Source: an uncultured Allosphingosinicella sp.
GTDB lineage: Bacteria > Pseudomonadota > Alphaproteobacteria > Sphingomonadales > Sphingomonadaceae
Reading direction: 5' to 3'
Length of the DNA stretch: 58,189 nucleotides
NCBI GenBank assembly: GCA_934539295.1
Contig: CAKTCN010000022.1
Location: forward strand, 1 to 58,189
In this document: positions 35,767 through 43,789 of the stretch, piece by piece
Position numbering within the stretch: the first letter of the stretch is position 1
How the letters are laid out: each line of letters starts with the position of its first letter
The notes under the pieces: model-generated
Told to the model about the DNA's origin: nothing
Database searches by the model: none
Seen by the model: only the letters and a program-made list of their open reading frames with translations
Position numbers and translations under genes: made by a program

Positions 35767-38028
35767 ATGATGGGGGCACAGCACGCGCACGATATTTCGC
35801 ACCAGGACGAGGCGTCCGAATGGCCTGAACCCGCGCAGGGATTGTTCGCGGAGGCCGTCGAGGCGCCAGCATCCGGGGGCATGAATCCGCTGGCGCTGAT
35901 ATTGGCCGTGCTGGCGGCGGCATGGACGGGACTGGCCGTCTGGTCGGCGGTCGTGCAGCTGGACGGTGCCGCCATGCCCGACATTGTCGCCGCAATCGCG
36001 CTGGCCTGTGTGCCGCTGGTCCTGCTCGGCCTGATATGGCAGATCTTCGGGCGGACTTCGCGGCGCGAGACGGAACGGTTCACGCGGGCCGTGGCGGCGG
36101 TAAAGGGCGAAAGCGCGGCGCTGGACAGCGTGCTGCAGATCATGACGGCGCGGCTGGAGGAAAGCTATACGCGCCTCGGCAGCGAGACGGCGCGGCTGAT
36201 GACGCTGGGCGACGAGGCGTCGGACCGGCTCGGCCGCGTGACCCATTATCTGTCGAAGGAAGGCGCCACGCTCGACAAGAAGGCGGGTCAGCTGGAGAGC
36301 GCAGCCAATGCCGCCCGCGTCGATATCGGCGTGTTGCTGAACGACCTGCCCCGTGCCGAGGAACAAGCGCGTGCGGTGACCGAGGCGCTGCGCGACGCCG
36401 GCTTCACCGCCCACGCCGAGAGCGGGCAGCTCGAGAGCCAATTGTCTGCGCTGATCGCACGTGGCCGCGAGGCGGACGAGGTGGTCGGCGGCGCGGCCCA
36501 GCGCCTGGCGGCCCATCTCGCCCGCATCCAGAGCAGCACGATCACCGCGACCCAGCAGCTCGACCAGGCCGCATCGGGAATGACGGGCGCAGTGGACGAG
36601 ACGCTCGGCCGGGCGGCGGAGGCCGTCGATGCCGCCCGCAAGAGCCTGGAAGCGCAAGGCGATGCGATGCTGTCCATGATCGAGAAGAGCCGCAACCTGC
36701 TGGAACAGAGTGGCGAAGCCTCGGCCCGCAACCTTTCGGCGCGGCTGGAGATGGTCGGCGGCCAGGTTCAGGCACTTGCGGCACAATTGGCAGACCAGGA
36801 TGCGAACGCCCGCGCACTGACCGAAGGTGTCGCACAGGAGTTGGTTGCCCTCGAACAGCGCTTCGCCGCCCTCGCCTACGCTGGTGGTGCCAGCAATGCG
36901 GACCTTGGCCAGTCGATCGATCGGGTGCGTGAGACGATCGCCAGCCTCATGTCCGACCTCGCGGCCGGACAGGAACGCGCCGGGACGCTGGCCGCCCACG
37001 CGCGCGAGATGACAGATGCGATGGGGGTCGTGACGGGCCGACTGCGCGACGAAGTGACGCCCGCCTTCATCGCGGTCGAGGAACAGGCAAGCCGCACCCG
37101 CACTGCGACCGAAAGCCTGGCGCCGATGGTCGAAGGGCTGCAGGTCGGCGCGTTGGATGCAGCGACGCAGGTGGCGGCGGCGGAGGCCGCGATCGCAAGG
37201 CAGAGGGATGCCCTGCCTGCTCTCCTTTCCCAGATGCGCGACCATGTCGCCGAAGTCGAGCAGCGGCTCGCCGCGCTGGAAAATGCCGCGCGGGATGCCG
37301 ATGCGGAAGCAAGCCGGATCGTCCAGGAGACAGGGCCCGGCCTGGTCGATGCCCTGGTGCGTGTACGCGAGGCCGCGGTGCAGGCTGCCGAACGCGCGCG
37401 CGACACGATCAATGCCGTCATCCCCGACAGTGCTGCGCGCCTTGCCGATGCCAGCCGCACCGCCGTGTCGGGCGCGGTCGGCGACACGGTGGCGGCGCAG
37501 GTGGAAGAATTGGCGGCCTTGTCCTCACGGGCGGCCGACACGGCGCGCGCTGCGTCGGAGCGGCTGACGCGGCAGATGCTGGGCATGGGCGAAGCCGCAG
37601 CCATGCTGGACGCGCGCGTCGATGCGGCACGGGCTGCGCGTCAGTCACACGACAGCGAAGGCTTCGTGCGGCGGGTGGCCGTGTTGATCGAGGCGATGAA
37701 TTCAGCCGCGGTGGACGTTGCCAAGATCCTGTCGAACGAGGTGACGGACAGCGCCTGGGCCGCCTATTTGAAGGGTGACCGCGGCGTGTTCACGCGGCGC
37801 GCGGTGCGGCTGCTCGACGGGCGTGAGGCTCGCGAAATTGCGCGCCTGTACGAGCAGGATGCCGAATTCGGAGAGCAGGTCAGCCGCTATATCGCCGATT
37901 TCGAAGCCATGCTGCGGCGGGTCAACAACGAGCGTGACGGCGAGGCGCTGGCCGTGACGATCCTGTCGTCCGACATGGGCAAGCTTTACGTGGCGCTGGC
38001 GCAGGCGATCGAGCGGTTGCGCAACTGA
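35767..38028 (+). CDS. two-TM, long coiled-coil membrane protein (possible TipN-like polarity factor)
   Basis: A 753-residue protein. Two transmembrane helices near the N-terminus (~39-63 and ~70-93) are separated by a short loop, leaving the bulk in the cytoplasm. Residues ~100-630 are a heptad-rich, Ala/Glu/Arg-rich coiled coil. The last ~110 residues form a distinct globular-looking domain (NEVTDSAWAAYLKGDRGVFT, then ILSSDMGKLYVALAQAIERL). No enzyme motif is seen. Two N-terminal helices plus a giant coiled coil is the layout of the Caulobacter birth-scar protein TipN. Homology is suspected from architecture but not proven; a generic chemoreceptor-like or structural coiled coil is the alternative. 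Confidence 0.8.
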   Translation: MMGAQHAHDISHQDEASEWPEPAQGLFAEAVEAPASGGMNPLALILAVLAAAWTGLAVWSAVVQLDGAAMPDIVAAIALACVPLVLLGLIWQIFGRTSRRETERFTRAVAAVKGESAALDSVLQIMTARLEESYTRLGSETARLMTLGDEASDRLGRVTHYLSKEGATLDKKAGQLESAANAARVDIGVLLNDLPRAEEQARAVTEALRDAGFTAHAESGQLESQLSALIARGREADEVVGGAAQRLAAHLARIQSSTITATQQLDQAASGMTGAVDETLGRAAEAVDAARKSLEAQGDAMLSMIEKSRNLLEQSGEASARNLSARLEMVGGQVQALAAQLADQDANARALTEGVAQELVALEQRFAALAYAGGASNADLGQSIDRVRETIASLMSDLAAGQERAGTLAAHAREMTDAMGVVTGRLRDEVTPAFIAVEEQASRTRTATESLAPMVEGLQVGALDAATQVAAAEAAIARQRDALPALLSQMRDHVAEVEQRLAALENAARDADAEASRIVQETGPGLVDALVRVREAAVQAAERARDTINAVIPDSAARLADASRTAVSGAVGDTVAAQVEELAALSSRAADTARAASERLTRQMLGMGEAAAMLDARVDAARAARQSHDSEGFVRRVAVLIEAMNSAAVDVAKILSNEVTDSAWAAYLKGDRGVFTRRAVRLLDGREAREIARLYEQDAEFGEQVSRYIADFEAMLRRVNNERDGEALAVTILSSDMGKLYVALAQAIERLRN

Positions 38029-38055
38029 GCCTCAGGTGCCGGAGCGCCCGGCAAA

Positions 38056-38238
38056 TCAAGGGCCGAAGGGCGGCCGGGGTGGACGCGGTACCACGATGGT
38101 GACCGGTGTCGGGAGCGCGCCGGGGACATGACCGGTCAGCCCGCCCGAGACCTTGTACAAATCCTCGTCACCAACCGCATGCCGGCCGGATCCTTCGACC
38201 TCGCCCGCCGGCACATGTTCCGGTTCGTTGTCGTGCAT
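38056..38238 (-). CDS. short peptide with double-glycine leader and proline/arginine-rich tail
   Basis: A 60-residue open frame with a purine-rich GGGG site about seven bases before the ATG. Residues 1-33 are acidic and end DLYKVSGG, matching the L-x-x-V-x-GG rule of leaders cleaved by C39 peptidase-containing transporters. The remaining 27 residues are uncharged apart from the tail and end VPRPPRPPFGP, reminiscent of proline-rich antimicrobial peptides. No transporter, immunity or modification gene is adjacent. It lies downstream of the DUF1467 terminator and next to a perfect palindrome, suggesting its own control. Coding status rests on motif and ribosome site, not homology. Confidence 0.6.
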   Translation of the reverse strand: MHDNEPEHVPAGEVEGSGRHAVGDEDLYKVSGGLTGHVPGALPTPVTIVVPRPPRPPFGP

Positions 38239-38252
38239 AGCCGTACCCCTTT

Positions 38253-38268
38253 TCCGTCAATTGACGGA
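38253..38268 (-). promoter_or_regulatory. perfect 16-bp palindrome, candidate operator of the peptide gene
   Basis: TCCGTCAATTGACGGA is a perfect two-fold palindrome ending 15 bases upstream of the peptide gene's ATG, next to its ribosome site. Its symmetry and size fit a dimeric repressor. No adjacent regulator gene is present, so the cognate protein is unknown. Confidence 0.5.
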
Positions 38269-38301
38269 GCATCTGGCTAACATGACCGGCCGGAAAGAGT
38301 C

Positions 38302-38320
38302 ATCCGCAAGGGATGCGGAT
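38302..38320 (-). terminator. hairpin terminator of the nuo-to-DUF1467 operon
   Basis: A perfect seven-base-pair stem ATCCGCA/TGCGGAT with a five-base loop begins at the DUF1467 stop codon. On the minus strand it is followed by GACTCTTTCC, a short U-containing tract. It closes the long minus-strand operon. Confidence 0.55.
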
Positions 38321-38580
38321 CAGCGTGACCAGTCGAGTTGCTCTACACCGATCCAGCCGAACATGTAGTTGGCGTAGAAGAGCCCGAACAGGAGCGCCGA
38401 CAGGATCGTGGCCCTGAGCGCTGCCTTGCCGAAGCTGAAGCGATGCGGCGCGCTGTCGGCATGGCCGCTCGCGCGCTCCACGCCCGCTTCCTCATCGGTA
38501 CGGACGCCGAAGGGGATGACGAGGAAGAAGCTCATCACCCAGAAGAGCGCGTAGATGGCGAGGATGGAGCCGAACTTCAT
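38320..38580 (-). CDS. DUF1467 small two-TM membrane protein
   Basis: An 86-residue inner-membrane protein with two hydrophobic helices (~3-24 and ~57-80). The signature start is KFGSILAIYALFWVMSFFLV, followed by PFGVRTDEEAG. DUF1467 proteins are a conserved, uncharacterised alphaproteobacterial family usually encoded just downstream of rnj, as here. The ATG at 38580 is chosen because it starts the conserved helix; seven codons upstream (MRVERRG) are poorly supported. The gene is separated from rnj by a composite repeat and followed by a terminator-like hairpin. Confidence 0.88.
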   Translation of the reverse strand: MKFGSILAIYALFWVMSFFLVIPFGVRTDEEAGVERASGHADSAPHRFSFGKAALRATILSALLFGLFYANYMFGWIGVEQLDWSR

Positions 38581-38603
38581 CCCTCGCCTTTCCACCCGCA
38601 TTC

Positions 38604-38684
38604 GTCACCCCGGACCTGATCCGGGGTCCCGCTTCCGAACGTCGGACGAGAAGACGAAGCGGGATGCCGGATCAAGTCCGGCAT
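38604..38684. repeat. composite dispersed repeat (two REP-like palindromes)
   Basis: The first unit (38604-38630) has inverted CACCCCGGA/TCCGGGGT arms and matches the element after ettA in the opposite orientation. The second unit is ATGCCGGA-tcaag-TCCGGCAT (38664-38684). Between them CCCGCTTC and GAAGCGGG are mutually complementary, so the whole block can fold as a three-hairpin cloverleaf-like structure. It lies between rnj and DUF1467. Confidence 0.7.
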
Positions 38685-38712
38685 GACGTTGGTGGAGCGA
38701 GGCGTCACAGCT

Positions 38713-40350
38713 TCACACCCGGACGATCAGCACATCGACCACCGGCTTCTTGCCCGTCCAGTCGGTTGCGCAGCGGCGGACGGCGAGGCGGATGTCCTCG
38801 CGGATCTTGTCCTCCTTGCCTTTGGACGAACGCGCAGCCTGTGCCGCGGCTTCGCAGGCTTCCTCAAGGAACGCCTCGCGATCCTCCTCGACCGGCAGAC
38901 CCTTGAAGCTGATTTCGACGCCGCCCCGCACGCGATCATCGTCGTCCATCGCCAGCGCGACCGAAACGGTACCGTTGACGCTGATCTTGCGGCGTTCGTT
39001 CATGGTGGTGCCATCGGCGTTGAGGATGACGTCCCCGTCGAGGATCAGGCGACCGACGCGCTCCTTGCCGATGACCTTGGGCCCGTCGGGCGCGAGCCGG
39101 ACGAGGTCGCCATTCTGTTGCAGGATGCCTTTGGGCACGCCCTTGGACAATGCAAAGCGCTCATGCTCGGCAAGATGGCGCAGTTCGCCGTGGACAGGCA
39201 CGATGATCTCCGGCCGGATCCACTCGTACATGGCGGCAAGCTCGGGCCGTCCGGGATGGCCGGACACGTGGACGGTGCCTTGCCGGTCGGTGACGGTCAC
39301 GATCTTCTTCTCGGCCAGCGCGTTCATGATGCGGCCGATCGCGACCTCGTTGCCCGGGATCTGCTTGGACGAGAAGACGACGGTATCGCCCTCCGAAAGC
39401 TTGAGCTTGTGCTGGTCGAACGCGATGCGGGCGAGCGCGGCGCGCGCCTCCCCCTGCCCGCCCGTCGCGATGATCATGACGTCGCGGCGCGGCAGCTGCA
39501 TCGCCGTCTCGAAGTCGACGGTCTCAGGAAAATCAGCAAGATAGCCGACGCTCTTCGCAACCCTTATGATGCGGTCGAGCGAGCGGCCGGCAACGCAGAT
39601 CTTGCGGTTGGTGTCGCGCGCGACCTGACCTAGCGTCTGAAGGCGCGCGGCGTTGGAGGCAAAGCTGGTTACCAGCACACGGCCGGTGACGGTGCCGATG
39701 ACGGCGTCCAGCCCCTCGCGTACGCTCGCTTCCGAGCCCGACGCCTGGTCGTAATAGACGTTGGTTGAATCGCACACGAGCGCGAGCACACCTTCGTCAC
39801 CGATCGCCGACAATTGGGCGGGCGTTGCGGGCGTGCCGAGCTGCGGTGCCTGGTCGAGCTTCCAGTCGCCGGTGTGGAAGACCTTGCCATGGTCGGTGGA
39901 GATGAGGACGCCGTTCGCCTCCGGAATGGAGTGCGCCAGCGCGACGTAGCGCAGGCCGAACGGGCCGAGCTGGAAATCGCCGCCGACATCGATCGTCTTG
40001 AGCTGAACCTCGCGGGTCAGCCCCTCTTCCTGCAGCTTGCCCGCGATCAGGCCGGCGGTGAATGGCGTGGCGAAGATCGGCACGTCGAGATCGGCGGCTA
40101 GATAGGGGATTGCGCCGATATGGTCCTCATGGCCATGCGTGATGACGATGCCGAGCAGGTCCTTCTTGCGCTTCTCGATGAAGCTGAGGTCCGGCAGGAC
40201 GAGCTCGATGCCCGGATATTCCGGGTCGGCGAAGGTCATGCCCATGTCGACCATGATCCATTTGCCTTGGCAGCCGTAGAGATTGACGTTCATGCCGATC
40301 TCGCCCGATCCGCCGATCGCGAGGAAGAGAAGTTCGTTACCGGGTGTCAT
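38713..40350 (-). CDS. rnj: ribonuclease J
   Basis: A 545-residue metallo-beta-lactamase/beta-CASP nuclease with 5'-3' exo- and endoribonuclease activity, acting in mRNA decay and rRNA maturation. The zinc site THGHEDHIGAIP (His72, His74, Asp76, His77) is followed by a beta-CASP domain with SFASNAARLQTL. A C-terminal region includes SGHPGRPELAAMYEWIRPEIIVPVHGE. The ATG at 40350 is preceded in frame by a TTG that could also start. Its position after nuo-birA-coaX is the standard alphaproteobacterial arrangement. It lies 42 bases downstream of coaX. Confidence 0.96.
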   Translation of the reverse strand: MTPGNELLFLAIGGSGEIGMNVNLYGCQGKWIMVDMGMTFADPEYPGIELVLPDLSFIEKRKKDLLGIVITHGHEDHIGAIPYLAADLDVPIFATPFTAGLIAGKLQEEGLTREVQLKTIDVGGDFQLGPFGLRYVALAHSIPEANGVLISTDHGKVFHTGDWKLDQAPQLGTPATPAQLSAIGDEGVLALVCDSTNVYYDQASGSEASVREGLDAVIGTVTGRVLVTSFASNAARLQTLGQVARDTNRKICVAGRSLDRIIRVAKSVGYLADFPETVDFETAMQLPRRDVMIIATGGQGEARAALARIAFDQHKLKLSEGDTVVFSSKQIPGNEVAIGRIMNALAEKKIVTVTDRQGTVHVSGHPGRPELAAMYEWIRPEIIVPVHGELRHLAEHERFALSKGVPKGILQQNGDLVRLAPDGPKVIGKERVGRLILDGDVILNADGTTMNERRKISVNGTVSVALAMDDDDRVRGGVEISFKGLPVEEDREAFLEEACEAAAQAARSSKGKEDKIREDIRLAVRRCATDWTGKKPVVDVLIVRV

Positions 40351-40392
40351 CAAGTTCCTGACGTTGAAGTATGATGTTGTGAGCGGTGCCGC

Positions 40393-41175
40393 TCAGGGGG
40401 CCGCCTTGCTCCGTTCGTAGAGCAGGCCAAGGCCGGTGATGGTGAGGTCGCCCTCGATTCTGTCGAATACCGATGTATGTCCGTTGAAGAGGACCGCAAG
40501 CCCGCCGGTGGCGACCACGGTTACGGGTCGTCCGATCTCAGCCTTCATGCGCCCGACCAGCCCTTCGATCATCGCGACATAGCCCCAGAAGATGCCGATC
40601 GCCATCTGCTCCTCGGTCGTGCGGCCGACGACGCTGTCGGTGGCGGGCGCCGAGATGGCTATGCGCGGCAGCTTGGCCGCGGCGCTGACGAGCGCGTCGA
40701 GCGACAGGTTGATGCCGGGTGCGATGATGCCGCCCTTATACGCGCCGGAATAATCGACCACGTCGAATGTGGTAGCCGTCCCGAAATCGATGACGATCAA
40801 GTCGCCCGGATAGGCTGCGTGGGCCGCGATGGCATTGAGCGCGCGGTCGGCGCCGACGCTCTGCGGCTCCTTTACGTCCAGCTCGATGCCCCAGGACGCA
40901 CCTTCCTGCCCGGCGACCAGGGGCTCGACCCCGAAATATTTGCGGGCAAGCACCTGGAGGTTGTGAAGCGCGCGCGGGACGACCGTACCGACGATCACCG
41001 CATCGACGGCGTCGCGCCCCAATCCTTCGAGCTGCAGCAATTGATGAAGCCAGACCGCATACTCATCGGCGGTGCGGCGCGGATCCGTGGCGATGCGCCA
41101 TCGGGCACGCAGCTCGCGCCCATCCAGCAGGGCGAAGACGATGTTGGTATTGCCGGCGTCGACGGCGAGCAGCAT
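40393..41175 (-). CDS. coaX: type III pantothenate kinase
   Basis: A 260-residue CoaX-type kinase, phosphorylating pantothenate as the first step of coenzyme A synthesis. The ASKHA phosphate loop is [17 protein letters not shown] (Asp ~5). The catalytic-base region is [13 protein letters not shown] (~100-112), followed by [13 protein letters not shown] and [15 protein letters not shown]. The ATG at 41175 lies one base after the GNAT stop; 48 further in-frame upstream codons belong to the GNAT gene in another frame. CoaX proteins are feedback-resistant and need a monovalent cation, unlike CoaA. Confidence 0.96.
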   Translation of the reverse strand: MLLAVDAGNTNIVFALLDGRELRARWRIATDPRRTADEYAVWLHQLLQLEGLGRDAVDAVIVGTVVPRALHNLQVLARKYFGVEPLVAGQEGASWGIELDVKEPQSVGADRALNAIAAHAAYPGDLIVIDFGTATTFDVVDYSGAYKGGIIAPGINLSLDALVSAAAKLPRIAISAPATDSVVGRTTEEQMAIGIFWGYVAMIEGLVGRMKAEIGRPVTVVATGGLAVLFNGHTSVFDRIEGDLTITGLGLLYERSKAAP

Positions 41176-41176
41176 G

Positions 41177-41656
41177 TCAGAGCTCCTCTGGAAAAGGCTG
41201 GGCGAAATCGTAGCCGAGTTCGGCCATCTCCTGCCAGCCGAGCCGTTCGTAGAGGGGGCGCGCAGCCTGGGTCGGGTGCAGGACTGCGAAAGCGAGCCCG
41301 CGGCGGCGCGCCTCTTCATCGGCCGCCCTCATCATCCGGGTGGCGATACCCTTGCCTCGGCAATCGGGTTCGACGAACACGTTGAGGATGTAACCGCGGC
41401 GGCAATCCTCCGGATGGTTGGGGTGCGGCGGCCAGTCGATCACCATCATGCCCAGCCCGCCCACCGGCACGCCCTCCTTCTCCGCCGCCCAGCCGAAGTA
41501 GCGGCCATCGGCAAGGCGCGGCTCGACCCAGGCGCGAAACGGGGCGCGCATGGTCTCCAGCGCGGGGATGTCGCCGCGCGATGTACGAAACATCTCCTCG
41601 CGGTGACGGCAGACGAGGTCCAGGTCTGCGATGGTCAGGGGCCGGATGCTGAACAT
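41177..41656 (-). CDS. GNAT-family N-acetyltransferase
   Basis: A 159-residue acetyltransferase. It begins [22 protein letters not shown]. The acetyl-CoA binding strand and loop are [21 protein letters not shown] (~93-113), with the Q/RxxGxG/A pyrophosphate motif [24 protein letters not shown] closes the fold. It is wedged between birA (10-base gap) and coaX (one-base gap), where most relatives have no such gene. The ATG at 41656 is preferred; a frame from 41674 adds six residues that overlap birA's end. Substrate unknown. Confidence 0.86.
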   Translation of the reverse strand: MFSIRPLTIADLDLVCRHREEMFRTSRGDIPALETMRAPFRAWVEPRLADGRYFGWAAEKEGVPVGGLGMMVIDWPPHPNHPEDCRRGYILNVFVEPDCRGKGIATRMMRAADEEARRRGLAFAVLHPTQAARPLYERLGWQEMAELGYDFAQPFPEEL

Positions 41657-41666
41657 GCCTGGCTCT

Positions 41667-42356
41667 TTAGACAAGGAAAACGTCGCCTGCGTGAATAATC
41701 TTCACGCCGCCATCCGCCACGCGAAGACGAAGCGCCCCATCCGGCTCCAACCCTTCGAACAGCCCCTCCCCTTCGCTCGTCGAAAGCGCGGTTCCGGGCC
41801 GATGGGCAGCGGCAAGCCAGCGCTGTCGAACCGGGCCGAGCCCTTCGGCACGCCAGCGCTGAAGCCAGCGCGAGAAGCGGTCCGCCAGCATCTCGAGAAA
41901 CGCGCCGGCGTCAGGCGCCGAACCGTTCAGGGCCGCGATGCTCGTCGCCGGACGTCCGATATCCTCCGGGTGGAAGGCGATGTTGACCCCGGTGCCGATC
42001 ACCACGGCTTGGTCGACCCGCTCGAGGAGAATGCCGGCAATCTTGGCTTTGTCGACCAGCAGGTCGTTCGGCCATTTCAGGATCACCGATTGCCCGGGCA
42101 ATTGCTCGACCAGGACCTCCTGCACGGCGACACCGGCGACGAGTGCCAGCGTCGGCGCGGGCGGATCCGCCGGGGCCAGCCGCACGAGCGTAGAGGCATA
42201 AAGATTGCCGGTGGGCGACTGCCACGCCCTACCCTGCCGTCCGCGCCCGCCGGTCTGGCGTTCGGCGCGGAGCCACAGGCCCTCGGCGGCACCCTGCCGC
42301 GCAAGAGCCGCGACGTCGTCGTTGGTGGAGCCTGTTTCCCCGACGGTGAGGATCAG
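41667..42356 (-). CDS. birA: biotin-[acetyl-CoA-carboxylase] ligase, probable CTG start
   Basis: A 229-residue class I biotin protein ligase without a DNA-binding domain. It attaches biotin to acetyl-CoA carboxylase through biotinyl-AMP. From the CTG at 42356 the N-terminus reads LTVGETGSTNDDVAALAR, then RAERQTGGRGRQGRAWQSP (the biotin-binding GRGRxG loop) and ILKWPNDLLVDKAKIAGIL. No ATG, GTG or TTG exists in this frame before the GTG at 42185, and starting there would delete the biotin loop. The CTG overlaps the nuoN stop by four bases (CTGA), just like other junctions in this operon, and a GAGG lies eight bases upstream. Confidence 0.85.
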   Translation of the reverse strand: MILTVGETGSTNDDVAALARQGAAEGLWLRAERQTGGRGRQGRAWQSPTGNLYASTLVRLAPADPPAPTLALVAGVAVQEVLVEQLPGQSVILKWPNDLLVDKAKIAGILLERVDQAVVIGTGVNIAFHPEDIGRPATSIAALNGSAPDAGAFLEMLADRFSRWLQRWRAEGLGPVRQRWLAAAHRPGTALSTSEGEGLFEGLEPDGALRLRVADGGVKIIHAGDVFLV

Positions 42357-43789
42357 AAGAGCGCCCTCGCCGCGTTGCCGGCTGCATTGCTGAGCGGGGT
42401 CAGCAGCAGCAACCCGACCGGGAAGACGAATAGTGCCGATGCGAACACGACCACATCCTCGACCCCGAACGCACGGCGTTCGAACGCAGGTGCTGCCTCA
42501 TCGAAATACATGATCTTGATGATCTTGAGGTAGTAATAGGCGCCGATCACCGACGTCGCGATGCCGACCGCCGCCAGCCAGGTGAGATCCGCCGCAACGG
42601 CCGCGTTGAACACGTAGAATTTCGGGAAGAAGCCAACGAGCGGCGGAATGCCGGCTATCGAGAACATGAACATCGCCATCGCCGCCGCAAGCCCGGGGCG
42701 CGTGCGCGACAGGCCGGACAAAGCGGAAATGTCCTCGACCGGACGTCCTGCCTCGTCACGCATTGCGAGCACGACGAAGAAGGTGCCGAGCGTCATAACG
42801 ACGTAGATCGCCATGTAGAAAAGCACCGACGCCGCGCCCTCGGGCGTGCCCGCGGCCAAGCCGATCAGAGCAAAACCGACATTGTTGATCGACGAATAAG
42901 CCAGCAGGCGCTTGATGTTCGTCTGCCCAATCGCCGCCACGCCGCCGAGGATGGTAGAGGCGAGCGCCATGAAAATGACGATCTGCCGCCATTCGAAGGT
43001 CGCCGGGCCGAAGCCTTCGATGACCACGCGGGTGAGCAGGGCCATCGCCGCCACCTTGGGAGCGGCTGCGAAGTAAGCGGTAACCGGTGTCGGCGCGCCT
43101 TCATAGACGTCGGGCGTCCACATGTGGAACGGCACGGCGCTGACCTTGAAGGCGATACCGGCAAGGACGAACACCAGGCCGAACAGTTCGCCCGTCGAGA
43201 CGCCATCGGCCGCCAGCGCCCCCGAAATCTCGTAGAGCAGGGTCGAACCGGTGAACCCGTAGAGCAAAGACACGCCGTAGAGCAGGATGCCGGAGGCAAG
43301 CGCGCCCAGGATGAAGTATTTGAGACCCGCTTCCGCGGAGCGCGCGTCCCGGCGCTGGAACGAGGCCAGCACGTAGGAAGCAAGGCTGAGCAGTTCCAGG
43401 CCGACATAGAGCGTCAGCAGGTCGCTGGCCGACACCATCATGCCCATGCCAACCGAAGAAAGCAGGATCAGCACCGGATATTCGGCGCGGAAATCCTTGT
43501 CGCGGCCGAACCAGCCGGTCGCGCCGAGCGTCGAGACGGCAGCCGCGACATAGACCACGATCTTGGAGAAGGCCGCGAAACTGTCCGCCACGAACAGGCC
43601 ATCGAACGCGATGCCGCCGGGGCTGGTCACGCCCGGCACGAACAGGCCGGCGACGATGAAGGCCAGCACGGCGAGCCAGGTGTTGAGCTTCGCCGCCTTG
43701 TCGCCGGCGAAGGCGGCGATCATCAGCAGGGCGATGGCGGACGCGCTGAGGATCAGTTCCGGCAGCGCGAGTGTCAGCGAATAGCCCAT
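42353..43789 (-). CDS. nuoN: NADH-quinone oxidoreductase subunit N
   Basis: A 478-residue antiporter-like membrane subunit of complex I with about 14 helices. It forms one of three proton channels in the membrane arm. Family motifs include SASDLLTLYVGLELLSLASY (with the TM5 glutamate), LKYFILGALASGILLYGVSL and KVSAVPFHMWTPDVYEGAPT (TM7-8 lysine/histidine). The ATG at 43789 shares one base with the nuoM stop; 59 upstream in-frame codons are shadow on nuoM. birA begins within its stop. Confidence 0.96.
   Translation of the reverse strand: MGYSLTLALPELILSASAIALLMIAAFAGDKAAKLNTWLAVLAFIVAGLFVPGVTSPGGIAFDGLFVADSFAAFSKIVVYVAAAVSTLGATGWFGRDKDFRAEYPVLILLSSVGMGMMVSASDLLTLYVGLELLSLASYVLASFQRRDARSAEAGLKYFILGALASGILLYGVSLLYGFTGSTLLYEISGALAADGVSTGELFGLVFVLAGIAFKVSAVPFHMWTPDVYEGAPTPVTAYFAAAPKVAAMALLTRVVIEGFGPATFEWRQIVIFMALASTILGGVAAIGQTNIKRLLAYSSINNVGFALIGLAAGTPEGAASVLFYMAIYVVMTLGTFFVVLAMRDEAGRPVEDISALSGLSRTRPGLAAAMAMFMFSIAGIPPLVGFFPKFYVFNAAVAADLTWLAAVGIATSVIGAYYYLKIIKIMYFDEAAPAFERRAFGVEDVVVFASALFVFPVGLLLLTPLSNAAGNAARALF

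Noticed and set aside
35656..37245. An in-frame 5' extension of the nucleotidyltransferase-like gene to 925 residues
   Set aside because: The extension lies antisense to the coiled-coil gene and has no conserved sequence; the motif FTALICAYQD starts the real protein.
38604..38690. Composite repeat considered as a CRISPR array
   Set aside because: There are only two dissimilar palindromic units and no regular spacers or cas genes.
41667..42185. birA beginning at the GTG at 42185
   Set aside because: It would delete the N-terminal SGSTN-like segment and the GRGRQG biotin loop that are encoded intact just upstream.
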